From Mycolicibacterium peregrinum (lineage in GTDB: Bacteria; Actinomycetota; Actinomycetes; Mycobacteriales; Mycobacteriaceae), in NCBI RefSeq assembly GCF_002102345.1, contig NZ_LQPP01000036.1:30302-94301 (forward strand): DNA of 64,000 nucleotides. The letters run 5' to 3'. The position numbers were made by a program, and so were the translations under genes. How positions within the stretch are numbered: the stretch's first letter is position 1; every line of letters begins with the position of its first letter. Under the pieces are notes generated by a model. The model saw nothing but the letters and a program-made list of their open reading frames with translations. It ran no database searches and was not told the DNA's origin. Shown one piece after another: positions 7,756 to 15,947 of this stretch.

Positions 7756-8730
7756 CTAGACCCACCCGATTCCAGCAGGCGGTGCGGAAGGCGCGGTTGT
7801 CGACGAATCCGGCCCAGGTGGCTGCGTTCCGTATCCGGGTGTCTGCGGGCTGTACCCCGGCGCTGGGGCGTACCCCGGTTGCGGACCGTGCAGCGACGTG
7901 TCCGGGCCCGAGCCCGGCAGTGGGCCGTACACCGGCGTCGGACCGGACCCCGGCAACAAGCCGAATTCAGGCAGCTGACCGTAATCCGGCAGCGCGGGAC
8001 CGTACCCGGGCAGCGACTGGCCGGACCCGGCCAGCAGCTTCGACGCGATGAATGACGCCGCCTGGGTGGTGTACACGGGGACGTAGCCCTCGGTGTGCCC
8101 GCTCCATTCGTTGCCCTGACCCTCGTGACAGATCGGATCCATGGGGTTACACAGGTCGATCGCCTTGGACCCGTACAGTGCGCTCTGGGTTGCTATCGAC
8201 TGTTTGGTTCGGGTACCGACGTCGCCGAAGGTGGTGATCGCCACGACGTTGTCGGCGTATTCACGCGGGAGCGAATCGCCCCAGGTGATGTTGCCCAGCG
8301 GGTTGCCGGCCACGATGTTGATCACACTCGCGCCCTGCGAGTATCCGCCCAGCACGATCTTGGTGTCGGGGCAGGAGGACAGCGTGGACTTGATGTGGGA
8401 AATCGCGTCTTTGGCGCCGTCGCCGCCGTGCAGCTGCAGCTTGCTGGCCTTGTAGTTGACCCCGTAACTGTCGATCTTCATGCCGGCGGTCTGCTTGCGC
8501 AGCGCATCGACGAGAGCATCGCCGACCCGGCCCATACCCGCCGGTTCATCGGTGCCACGCGCGAAGACGACCTCCGCATCGGCGCAGTCGGCGGCCGCCG
8601 CCATCGGCGACGCGGTGAGCGCGGCGAGCGGAGCTCCCGCGGTGAGAAGTGCAGCAGCGCCAAGCCCGACCCAGCGACCACCTGACCGCCCGCTGCCCTG
8701 TTGAGGGCCACGTTTGCGGTGAGAAAACAT
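7756..8730 (-). CDS. Secreted cutinase-family serine esterase with Pro/Gly-rich tail
   Basis: A 324-residue protein. Residues 1-47 form a long signal peptide (basic N-region, Ala/Leu core, AAA-D site). The cutinase domain spans about 48-235: nucleophile Ser131 in GGYSQG, Asp198 in CNPMDPIC, His212 in SGHTEG, and cysteines at 49/120 and 194/201 placed for the two conserved disulfides. Mycobacterial cutinase-like proteins hydrolyse ester lipids and phospholipids outside the cell. Residues 236-324 are an unusual low-complexity tail of repeated PGYGP/PGSGP-like units, perhaps a wall-anchoring or extended linker segment. The gene is monocistronic, with its own terminator. Confidence 0.93.
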   Translation of the reverse strand: MFSHRKRGPQQGSGRSGGRWVGLGAAALLTAGAPLAALTASPMAAAADCADAEVVFARGTDEPAGMGRVGDALVDALRKQTAGMKIDSYGVNYKASKLQLHGGDGAKDAISHIKSTLSSCPDTKIVLGGYSQGASVINIVAGNPLGNITWGDSLPREYADNVVAITTFGDVGTRTKQSIATQSALYGSKAIDLCNPMDPICHEGQGNEWSGHTEGYVPVYTTQAASFIASKLLAGSGQSLPGYGPALPDYGQLPEFGLLPGSGPTPVYGPLPGSGPDTSLHGPQPGYAPAPGYSPQTPGYGTQPPGPDSSTTAPSAPPAGIGWV

Positions 8731-8824
8731 GCCTCAATCTAACCCGTAACCAGGACGAGTGGACTCATGTGTGCGGATGGCAGGCCCCGGCTCCGTGGTG
8801 AAAGGGTGGTGGAAGAAAAAGAAA

Positions 8825-8851
8825 CAGGTCAGGGATTAGATCCCTGACCTG
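8825..8851 (-). terminator. Intrinsic terminator of ssrA
   Basis: A perfect 11-bp stem CAGGTCAGGGA/TCCCTGACCTG with a 5-base loop, followed on the minus strand by TTTCTTTTTCTTCC. It lies ten bases past the 3' end of tmRNA. Confidence 0.92.
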
Positions 8852-8860
8852 CATCTTCTC

Positions 8861-9228
8861 GGTGGAGCTGCCGGGAATTGAACCCGGGTCCTACGGCATG
8901 TCCTCGAGGCTTCTCCGTGCGCAGTTCGCTGTGCCTCTACTCGGATCTCTCAGTCACGCGAACAAGCCGAGATGACGATCCCAGTCGCTGTTTGATGTCC
9001 CCACGGGTCCCGCGACCGAACCCGTGGGTGGGTCCCTCTAGCTGATGCCAGGGTCCGGGCCGAGGGCGCTCCCGGTCTGACAGACACGCAGTCGCTTAGG
9101 CAGCGAGTGCGTAGTCGCGCTGATTGGAATCGGCGCTTAATTGGTTGCAACGACGCTTACGGTGGTCTCTTGCCTGCACCGGCACGCTTCCCTTGATTCG
9201 ATGCGCGAAGTCGAAACCGATCAGCCCC
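8861..9228 (-). ncRNA. ssrA: Transfer-messenger RNA (tmRNA)
   Basis: The 5' end GGGGCTGATCGG and the 3' end CAGCTCCACC form the tRNA-Ala-like acceptor stem, including the G-U pair recognised by alanyl-tRNA synthetase. The T-arm GGGTTCAATTCCC is intact. The resume frame at 9134-9096 (minus) reads ADSNQRDYALAA then TAA, close to the known mycobacterial tag, with His4 of the M. tuberculosis tag replaced by Asn. The acceptor end is followed by CCG rather than CCA, so the CCA end must be completed by tRNA nucleotidyltransferase. tmRNA rescues ribosomes stalled on damaged mRNA and tags the product for proteolysis. Its partner smpB lies 102 bases upstream. Confidence 0.96.
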
Positions 9229-9330
9229 TCGCATCCCCGCCGAATCTCGGCAGGACTGTCAATGGTACGCCAGAGCCAACGGCCAACGCCAAGTGATTAT
9301 TCCGGGGCGTTTTCGTGTCGGCCGCGGTGC

Positions 9331-9822
9331 TCAGGCCATGCCCTTGGCGCGACGGCCCAACTCCCGGGTGATCTCCCGGTCGGCGTCACGCTTGGCCAGA
9401 TCGTGGCGTTTGTCGTGCGCCTGTTTACCCCGGGCCAGCGCCAGTTCCACCTTGACCTTGCCGTCGGAGAAGTACATCGACAACGGCACGAGCGTGAGGT
9501 TGCCGTCCCGGATCTTGCCGATCAGGTTGTCGATCTGCTTGCGGTGCAACAGCAGTTTGCGGTTGCGCCGCGGCGCGTGGTTGGTCCAGGTGCCGTGGTG
9601 GTACTCGGCGATGTGCACGTTGCGCAGCCAGATCTCGCCGTCGTCGACGGTGGCGAACGCGTCGGCCAGTGAGGCCTGTCCTTCACGCAGACTCTTGACC
9701 TCGGTACCCATGAGCGCGATGCCCGCCTCATAGGTGTCGAGGATCATGTAGTTGTGCCGCGCCTTGCGATTGCTGGCCACAATCTGCTTATTGCCGGCGG
9801 GGCTGGACTTCTTGGTCGCCAC
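9331..9822 (-). CDS. smpB: SsrA-binding protein SmpB
   Basis: A 163-residue protein starting at GTG 9822. It has the full SmpB beta-barrel (KARHNYMILDTYEAGI, GTEVKSLREGQ, HIAEYHHG, RKLLLHR, LVPLSMYF) and the basic C-terminal tail that enters the ribosomal decoding centre. It binds tmRNA and delivers it to stalled ribosomes with EF-Tu. It is the last protein gene of the prfB-ftsEX-smpB block, ten bases after ftsX, and is directly upstream of ssrA, the usual mycobacterial order. Confidence 0.97.
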   Translation of the reverse strand: MATKKSSPAGNKQIVASNRKARHNYMILDTYEAGIALMGTEVKSLREGQASLADAFATVDDGEIWLRNVHIAEYHHGTWTNHAPRRNRKLLLHRKQIDNLIGKIRDGNLTLVPLSMYFSDGKVKVELALARGKQAHDKRHDLAKRDADREITRELGRRAKGMA

Positions 9823-9832
9823 TAGTTCACGA

Positions 9833-10729
9833 CTACCTTCGTATGTAGAGCCGCAGCGTCACGTACGCGGTAATCCCGGACATCGCCAAGCCGAGGAACA
9901 GCATCCATGGTGCGCTGAAGTAGAGCACGTCAGCGTAGTCGACCCTGGCAATCAAATTCGACTGATAAAACTGGTCGAGCGCCTTCTCGAGGAACACCGC
10001 GCGCACCACTATCAGGCCGACGATCGCGATCACCACACCGATCAGGGCCGCGATCATCGCCTCCACGAGGAACGGCAACTGGGTGTACCAGCGGGTCGCA
10101 CCGACCAGGCGCATGATGCCGATCTCGGTGCGCCGCGTATATGCGGCCACCTGGACCATGTTGGCGATCAGCAGCACCGCACCGACCGCCTGCACCAGCG
10201 CCACCGCGAACGCGACGCTACTGAGCCCGTCGAGCACGGCGAACAACCGGTCGATCAGGTCCTTCTGGTTGAGCACGTTGAGCACACCGGGCTGACCCTG
10301 CATCGCCTTGTCAAACGCCTCGTGCTGCTCAGGATCGTTGAGCTTGACGATGAACGACGCCGGGAACGCGTCCTTGCCCGCGACATCCTTGTACTGCGGG
10401 AACTTCTTGATCGCGTCGTCGTAGGCCTGCTCGCGATTGAGGAAGCTCAGCGAGCGCACGTCGTCGCGATCGTCGATCATGCGGTACAGCGTCTTGCACG
10501 CTTCTTCGTCGCAGTTCGGGTCGTTGGCCGAGATGTCGTCGGTCAGGAACACCTGGCTCTCGACGCGGTCCAGGTAGATGTCGCGGGACTGATCGGCCAA
10601 CCGCACCACCAGCAGACCGCCACCGAACAGGCCGATGGAGATGGCGGTGGTCAGGATCATCGCCACCGTCATCGTGACGTTGCGACGAAGTCCGGTCAGA
10701 ACTTCATTGACAAGAAAGCCGAAGCGCAC
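9833..10729 (-). CDS. ftsX: Cell division ABC transporter permease FtsX
   Basis: A 298-residue protein with four membrane helices (about 20-44, 172-197, 219-245, 271-293) and an extracellular domain between TM1 and TM2. The domain carries Cys73 and Cys78, as in the M. tuberculosis FtsX domain that activates RipC. FtsEX couples ATP hydrolysis in the cytoplasm to peptidoglycan hydrolase activation outside the membrane during division. GTG 10729 abuts the ftsE stop at 10730, so translation is coupled. Confidence 0.96.
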   Translation of the reverse strand: MRFGFLVNEVLTGLRRNVTMTVAMILTTAISIGLFGGGLLVVRLADQSRDIYLDRVESQVFLTDDISANDPNCDEEACKTLYRMIDDRDDVRSLSFLNREQAYDDAIKKFPQYKDVAGKDAFPASFIVKLNDPEQHEAFDKAMQGQPGVLNVLNQKDLIDRLFAVLDGLSSVAFAVALVQAVGAVLLIANMVQVAAYTRRTEIGIMRLVGATRWYTQLPFLVEAMIAALIGVVIAIVGLIVVRAVFLEKALDQFYQSNLIARVDYADVLYFSAPWMLFLGLAMSGITAYVTLRLYIRR

Positions 10730-11419
10730 TTAGCGATCCATTCCGTAGACGCCGCGCTGCTCATCACGGATCAGCCGGCCGAGTTCGAGTTCGACGACCC
10801 GCTGACGCATGGAGTCGACGATGTGATGGTCGTGGGTGGCCATCAGCACCGTGGTGCCGGTCCGGTTGATCCGTTCCAGCAGGTCCATGATGTCCTTGCT
10901 GGTCTCCGGATCCAAGTTTCCGGTGGGCTCGTCGGCGATCAGGACCAGTGGACGGTTGACGAAGGCCCGCGCGATGGCGACGCGCTGCTGCTCCCCACCG
11001 GACAGTTCGCTCGGCAACCGATTGGCCTTACCGGACAGGCCGACCATCTCCAGCACATCCGGGACCACCCGGTTGATCACCTCGCCGCGCTTGCCGATCA
11101 CCTCGAGCGCGAACGCCACGTTCTCGAACACTGTCTTCTGCTGCAGCAGGCGGAAGTCCTGGAATACGCAGCCGATGACCTGACGCAGGCTCGGCACGTG
11201 CCGGCCGGCGAGCTTGTTGACGTGGAACTTGGACACCCGGATGTCACCGGAGGTGGGCGTCTCGGCTGCCAGCAGCAGCCGCATGAACGTCGACTTGCCC
11301 GAACCCGACGGGCCGATCAGGAAGACGAACTCACCCTTGTCGATTTTCAACGAGACGTCATCGAGCGCTGGGCGCGCCGAAGACTTGTAGTGCTTCGTCA
11401 CGCGGTCGAGGGTGATCAT
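10730..11419 (-). CDS. ftsE: Cell division ATP-binding protein FtsE
   Basis: A 229-residue ABC ATPase. Walker A GPSGSGKST is at 36-44, the signature LSGGEQQ at 139-145, Walker B VLIADE at 159-164, and the switch His lies in ATHDHHIV. ATG 11419 is chosen; a GTG directly upstream (11422) is also possible. It pairs with FtsX to control septal wall hydrolases. It is preceded by a single-TM proline-rich protein gene (gap 45 bases) and followed immediately by ftsX. Confidence 0.96.
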   Translation of the reverse strand: MITLDRVTKHYKSSARPALDDVSLKIDKGEFVFLIGPSGSGKSTFMRLLLAAETPTSGDIRVSKFHVNKLAGRHVPSLRQVIGCVFQDFRLLQQKTVFENVAFALEVIGKRGEVINRVVPDVLEMVGLSGKANRLPSELSGGEQQRVAIARAFVNRPLVLIADEPTGNLDPETSKDIMDLLERINRTGTTVLMATHDHHIVDSMRQRVVELELGRLIRDEQRGVYGMDR

Positions 11420-11464
11420 CACGGCACGCCAGTGTAGCGGGGCGGAAGTATCCGGCAGGTCAGG

Positions 11465-11980
11465 CTATCGGGGCAATGTCGGGGCCACCGACTCCTGGCC
11501 GGGTAGCGGCTGCTCGGCAGGCGGGGCCGGCGAGGGCCCGGGCAACACCGGCAACGTGATGGGCGGGAGCAGTCCCGGACCGTCTGGATCGAACACCGTC
11601 GTCCGCGGAGCCCCCGGTGAGGGTGTGGTGGTGGGACTGGTCGTCTCTCCGGGCACCGGCTCGGTCGGCGTCGTGGTCTCGGTCGTCGTCGGTGTGGTGG
11701 TCTCGGTCGTCTCCGGCGTCTCCGTCGGGGTCGTCGAGCGAGGGGCCTGCAGCTTGGTGCGTGGCACCCAGGTGTAGTCGGGATCGGGCACGAACCCGGG
11801 CGGGACCACCTGGGTGTCGGGCGTCTGTGGCGCGGTCTGCTTGGGCCGGTACTCCTGCTGCACCCACGACAGCGCGATGAACGCCACGATCAGCACCACC
11901 GTCGAGGTGCGAACCCGGCCCAGCCTGCTACGCCAGAGCTTGGTGGCCGCCTCGGTCACCTTGGTGAAGTCGGGTTTCAC
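11465..11980 (-). CDS. Single-pass membrane protein with Thr/Pro-rich extracytoplasmic tail
   Basis: A 171-residue protein starting at GTG 11980, overlapping the mscS-like stop (GTGA). One membrane helix (about 26-42) is followed by an outside segment dominated by TETTTPT-type Thr/Pro/Glu repeats (about 85-125) and a Pro-rich end. Similar small proteins sit between mscS-like and ftsE genes in other mycobacteria (Rv3103c position). The Thr/Pro-rich region could be O-mannosylated or span the wall. No enzymatic motif is visible. The setting suggests an envelope or division role, but that is inference. Confidence 0.8.
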   Translation of the reverse strand: MKPDFTKVTEAATKLWRSRLGRVRTSTVVLIVAFIALSWVQQEYRPKQTAPQTPDTQVVPPGFVPDPDYTWVPRTKLQAPRSTTPTETPETTETTTPTTTETTTPTEPVPGETTSPTTTPSPGAPRTTVFDPDGPGLLPPITLPVLPGPSPAPPAEQPLPGQESVAPTLPR

Positions 11981-12954
11981 TTCTTCGACTCCTGAGCCGG
12001 TGCCGGGGGCGCCGCGACCGTCTCGGCGACCGCGGCCGGATGGATGACGTCCCCGGCCGCGGCGACCGACGCGTCTGACGACGTCACCACGCCGGCCCGG
12101 CGCAGCGCACGCACCACCCGCACCCGTAGCCGTCTGCCCACATCGAACTGTTTGCCCGGCAGGGTGCGCGCGACCATTCGCAGGTTCACGGTGTCCAGGC
12201 CGATGCTCTCCACACCCATCAGCTGCGGCTTGTCGAGCAGAAGCTTGGACAGCTCCCCGTCCTCGGCGGCTTTCTCTGCGACATCGTTGAGTACGTCGTT
12301 GACCAGGTTCAGATCTGCGCTGACCGGGACCGGGATGTCGACGACGGCGCGCGCCCAGTCCTTGGACAGGTTGAGCGCCTTGACGATCTGCCCGTTCGGC
12401 ACGGTGTACATCTCACCTTCGGAGGACCGCAGCTTGGTGACCCGCAGCGTGACGTCCTCGACGGTGCCCTCGGCCTCATTGGCCGCGGCGATGGTCAGAC
12501 GGACCAGATCACCGAACCCATACTGCTTCTCGGTGATGATGAAGAAACCGGCGAGCAGATCCTGCACGATCCGTTGCGCGCCGAAACCGAGGGCGGCACC
12601 GAGCACCGCGGCGGGCGCGACCAGAGACGCGATCGGTACCGCGAGCGCATCGGTGACCTCGACGAGCACGATGATGAACAGGACCGCCACCGAGACCCAG
12701 GAGATCACCGAGGCGACGGCCTGCCGGTGCTTGGCGCTCTCCGAGCGCACCAGCTGATCGCTCTCCTGATATTCCGCGTCGATCCGGCGCACCACCCGTT
12801 GCGCGGCCCAGTTGATGAACCGCGCGGCGAGCAGGCCGCCGATCAACAACAGGGCGATGTGCAGTCCGGTGGTCAGGATCCACACGCCGATCTCGCCGAC
12901 CCAGAAATCGTGCCAGCGGTCGGCGAGAGGAAGGGCAAGCACGGTATCAGTCAT
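11977..12954 (-). CDS. MscS-family mechanosensitive ion channel
   Basis: A 325-residue protein; ATG 12954 is preferred to TTG 12960. Layout: three N-terminal helices (about 25-45, 75-95, 100-125), the MscS pore helix with small residues (APAAVLGAALGFGAQRIVQDLLAG), the beta domain (EGTVEDVTLRVTKLRSSEGEMYTVPNGQI), and a C-terminal cytoplasmic alpha/beta part ending in an Ala/Pro/Glu-rich tail. Such channels release solutes on hypo-osmotic shock. It sits between prfB and the Thr/Pro-rich membrane protein gene with overlaps at both ends, the Rv3104c position. Confidence 0.92.
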   Translation of the reverse strand: MTDTVLALPLADRWHDFWVGEIGVWILTTGLHIALLLIGGLLAARFINWAAQRVVRRIDAEYQESDQLVRSESAKHRQAVASVISWVSVAVLFIIVLVEVTDALAVPIASLVAPAAVLGAALGFGAQRIVQDLLAGFFIITEKQYGFGDLVRLTIAAANEAEGTVEDVTLRVTKLRSSEGEMYTVPNGQIVKALNLSKDWARAVVDIPVPVSADLNLVNDVLNDVAEKAAEDGELSKLLLDKPQLMGVESIGLDTVNLRMVARTLPGKQFDVGRRLRVRVVRALRRAGVVTSSDASVAAAGDVIHPAAVAETVAAPPAPAQESKK

Positions 12955-12960
12955 CGTCAA

Positions 12961-14070
12961 TCAGTCGTCGTCGTCTTTTCTGTTGCGCCATCTGATCCCT
13001 GCCTCCAGGAATCCATCGATGTCTCCATCCAGCACTGTGGCCGGGTTTCCGACCTCGTACTCGGTGCGCAGATCCTTCACCATCTGATAGGGGTGCAGTA
13101 CATAGGACCGCATCTGGTTACCCCACGAGCTGCCGCCGTCGCCCTTGAGCGCATCCATCTCGGCGCGCTCCTCCAAACGCTTGCGTTCCAGCAGCCGGGC
13201 CTGGAGCACGCGCATCGCCGCGACCTTGTTCTGAAGCTGCGACTTCTCGTTCTGACAGGTCACCACGATGCCGGTGGGGATGTGGGTGAGCCGGACCGCG
13301 GAGTCGGTGGTGTTGACCGACTGCCCGCCGGGACCGCTGGAGCGGTACACGTCGACGCGTAGGTCGCCTTCGGGGATCTCGATGTGGTCCGTGGTTTCCA
13401 CCACCGGGAGCACCTCGACGTCGGCGAACGACGTCTGACGGCGGCTCTGGTTGTCGAATGGGCTGATCCGCACCAGCCGGTGGGTGCCCTGCTCCACCGA
13501 GAGGGTGCCGTAGGCGAACGGGGCGTGCACGGCGAAGGTCGCGCTCTTGATCCCGGCTTCCTCGGCGTAGGACGTGTCGAACACCTCGACCGGGTAGTCG
13601 TGCTTCTCCGCCCAGCGGATGTACATCCGCATCAGCATCTCGGCCCAGTCCGCGGCGTCGACGCCACCGGCGCCGGAGCGGATGGTGACGACGGCCTCGC
13701 GCTCGTCGTACTCACCGGAGAGCAGGGTGCGGACCTCGAGGGTCTCGATCTCCTCGCGAAGCTTGACGAGTTCGGCGTCGGCCTCGGCGACTTCTTCTTC
13801 ACCACCCTCTTCGGCGGCGAGCTCGAACAGCACCGGCAGGTCGTCGACACGCTGACGCAGGTCCTGCACCCGGCGCAATTCACTCTGCGCGTGCGAGAGC
13901 TCACTGGTGACCTTCTGGGCGCGCGATTGGTCGTCCCAGAGGTTCGGATCGGAGGCCTGCTGCTCGAGCATGTCGATCCGCTGGCGCAGGCCATCGATGT
14001 CGAGCACCCGCTCCACGGTCGTGAGGGTGGTGTCGAGTGCGGCTACGGCGGCTTGGCGGTCTGGATCCAC
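12961..14070 (-). CDS. prfB: Peptide chain release factor 2 (RF2)
   Basis: A 369-residue protein starting at GTG 14070. It has the RF2 anticodon-like SPF motif (203-205, RISPFDNQSRRQ) and the catalytic GGQ (248-250), so it reads UGA and UAA stops. The reading frame is continuous, so there is no programmed +1 frameshift of the E. coli kind. It is the first gene of the minus-strand block that runs through ftsEX to smpB-ssrA, so termination and ribosome-rescue genes are cotranscribed or adjacent. fprA diverges from it across 150 bases. Confidence 0.97.
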   Translation of the reverse strand: MDPDRQAAVAALDTTLTTVERVLDIDGLRQRIDMLEQQASDPNLWDDQSRAQKVTSELSHAQSELRRVQDLRQRVDDLPVLFELAAEEGGEEEVAEADAELVKLREEIETLEVRTLLSGEYDEREAVVTIRSGAGGVDAADWAEMLMRMYIRWAEKHDYPVEVFDTSYAEEAGIKSATFAVHAPFAYGTLSVEQGTHRLVRISPFDNQSRRQTSFADVEVLPVVETTDHIEIPEGDLRVDVYRSSGPGGQSVNTTDSAVRLTHIPTGIVVTCQNEKSQLQNKVAAMRVLQARLLERKRLEERAEMDALKGDGGSSWGNQMRSYVLHPYQMVKDLRTEYEVGNPATVLDGDIDGFLEAGIRWRNRKDDDD

Positions 14071-14220
14071 GAATGTTCAGGGTACCCGGCGGCATTTCGG
14101 CGGCAGTTCTCTCCGACTGGCGGCAGCGCAGACGATCTGTGTTTAAAGTCGGTTGGTACCCGGCCCGGCACGCCATCGGCTGGGTCTGTGACGGTTTTTC
14201 CGCTCGTAAGAAGGCAGGGT

Positions 14221-15591
14221 ATGCGCCCATATCACGTAGCGATCGTCGGCTCCGGCCCTTCGGGATTCTTTGCTGCCGCATCGTTGCTGAAGTTCGCCGA
14301 TCTACCCGACTCCGATCGCGACGTGAGAGTCGACATGCTCGAGATGCTGCCGACCCCGTGGGGGCTGGTGCGCTCGGGGGTGGCGCCCGACCATCCGAAG
14401 ATCAAGTCGATCAGCGCCCAGTTCGACAAGACCGCAGCCGATCCACGCTTCCGGTTCTTCGGAAACATCAAGGTCGGTGAACACGTCACCCCGGCCGAGT
14501 TGGCGCAACGCTACGACGCGGTCGTCTACGCCATCGGAGCGCAATCCGACCGGGCCCTGCACATCCCCGGCGAAGAGCTGCCCGGCAGCGTGGCCGCGGT
14601 CGATTTCGTCGGTTGGTACAACGCCCATCCCCATTTCGACGGCATGGCGCCCAACCTGGCGGGCGGGCGAGCCGTGGTCGTCGGCAACGGCAACGTCGCG
14701 CTGGACGTGGCGCGCATTCTGGTCAGCGACCCACAGGCCCTGGCCAACACCGACATCGCCGACCACGCGCTGGCCTCCCTGGACACCCGCGGGGTGGAAG
14801 AAGTGGTCGTGATCGGACGCCGGGGCCCGCTGCAGGCGACGTTCACCACGCTGGAACTGCGCGAGCTGGGCGACATGGAAGGTCTGGGCGACGTCGACGT
14901 CATCCTCGACCCGGCCGATTTCGCCGACATCACCGACGAAGACCTCGAAGCGGCGGGCAAGACCGTCAAACAGAACATCAGGGTGCTGCGGAAGTACGCC
15001 GGCGAGCCGCCTCAAGAATCCAAGCGGCGCATCGTGTTCCGTTTCTGCACCTCCCCCATCGAGTTGCATGGCGAGGACCGGGTCGAGTCGATTGTACTGG
15101 GCCGCAACGAACTTGTCCGCGACCCGAACGGACGCGTGGTGGCCAAGGACACCGGCGAGCGCGAGGAACTGCCGGTCCAGCTGGTGGTGCGAGCGGTCGG
15201 CTACCGCGGCGTGCCGACTCCGGGGCTGCCGTTCGACGAACGCTCCGGCACGATCCCGCATACCGACGGCCGAATCGACGGCAGCCGTAACGAATACGTG
15301 GTGGGCTGGATCAAGCGGGGACCGTCCGGGGTGATCGGCAGCAACAAGAAGGACTCGCAAGAGACCGTCGACACCCTGCTCGACGATCTTGCGACGGCCG
15401 GCGTCGACGAGCGCGGCTCAGAGTACGACGTCGAACTGGCCGAATGGCTGTTGGAACATCAACCGAAGCTCGTCACCGGTGAACACTGGCGGCTGATCGA
15501 CGCGCACGAGCGTGCCTCGGGCGAGTCGGTGGGCCGGCCCCGGGTGAAGCTGGCGAGTGTGGCCGAGCTGCTCCGGATCGCGCACGCCTGA
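14221..15591 (+). CDS. fprA: NADPH-ferredoxin reductase FprA
   Basis: A 456-residue flavoprotein; ATG 14221 is used although the frame is open much further upstream through the prfB region. It has the FAD motif GSGPSG (10-15), the NADP motif GNGNVA (155-160), and the adrenodoxin-reductase signature from LPTPWGLVRSGVAPDHP through GWIKRGPSGVIGSNK near the C-terminus. Length and motifs match M. tuberculosis FprA, which passes electrons from NADPH to ferredoxins for cytochrome P450s and other oxygenases in the cytoplasm. It ends one base before the stop of the converging membrane protein gene. Confidence 0.96.
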   Translation: MRPYHVAIVGSGPSGFFAAASLLKFADLPDSDRDVRVDMLEMLPTPWGLVRSGVAPDHPKIKSISAQFDKTAADPRFRFFGNIKVGEHVTPAELAQRYDAVVYAIGAQSDRALHIPGEELPGSVAAVDFVGWYNAHPHFDGMAPNLAGGRAVVVGNGNVALDVARILVSDPQALANTDIADHALASLDTRGVEEVVVIGRRGPLQATFTTLELRELGDMEGLGDVDVILDPADFADITDEDLEAAGKTVKQNIRVLRKYAGEPPQESKRRIVFRFCTSPIELHGEDRVESIVLGRNELVRDPNGRVVAKDTGEREELPVQLVVRAVGYRGVPTPGLPFDERSGTIPHTDGRIDGSRNEYVVGWIKRGPSGVIGSNKKDSQETVDTLLDDLATAGVDERGSEYDVELAEWLLEHQPKLVTGEHWRLIDAHERASGESVGRPRVKLASVAELLRIAHA

Positions 15592-15924
15592 TCAGGCCGG
15601 GGGCGGCTCCGGGGGCGCAAAGGCCCACTTGTCCGGGTTGCCCGGCGAATAGACGACGGGCAACAGTGCCCCCATCGTCGGCCATTCGTTGACGTCGACG
15701 GCCATGCGCTGATACACGACGTGCTCGTTGACCGTCGGACCGGTGATGACACCGGTGATGGTGACGAACTGCTCCCCCGTCTCGTCCGGACGCGGGCTCA
15801 CACCGGTCACCAGCAACGTGCCGTGCGCCAGTTCACCGCGAATTCCCCGACGCGCCATGATCCGTGGCGCCAGCAGCAGCACCAGCGCGCCGACGAGCAA
15901 GAGGAGTATGCCGATTTCCCACAC
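15592..15924 (-). CDS. Small single-TM membrane protein, conserved hypothetical
   Basis: A protein of about 110 residues from GTG 15924 (WEIGILLLLVGALVLLL), giving one N-terminal membrane helix (about 3-22) and a cytoplasmic or external beta-rich part with GEQFVTITGVITGPTVNEHVVY. The frame is open to 16008, but that would run into the divergent hisN gene. It converges with fprA with no gap and diverges from hisN with 23 bases between starts. No family is recognised; the short domain looks like an NfeD- or OB-like small beta domain, but this is a guess. Confidence 0.65.
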   Translation of the reverse strand: MWEIGILLLLVGALVLLLAPRIMARRGIRGELAHGTLLVTGVSPRPDETGEQFVTITGVITGPTVNEHVVYQRMAVDVNEWPTMGALLPVVYSPGNPDKWAFAPPEPPPA

Positions 15925-15947
15925 CAGGCCATGGTAGGACTTTCGGC

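Noticed and set aside
12574..13362. Long plus-strand frames through the prfB/mscS region (and similar long frames opposite fadE23, nuoD, nuoL, the efflux pump and mmpL)
   Set aside because: They are antisense shadows of well-supported genes, with repetitive His/Arg/Asp-rich translations and no ribosome binding sites.
12961..14070. Programmed frameshift in prfB
   Set aside because: The frame is continuous from GTG to stop with no in-frame UGA.
13384..14220. Upstream extension of the fprA frame
   Set aside because: The frame is open by chance through prfB; FprA length and the FAD motif position fix the start at 14221.
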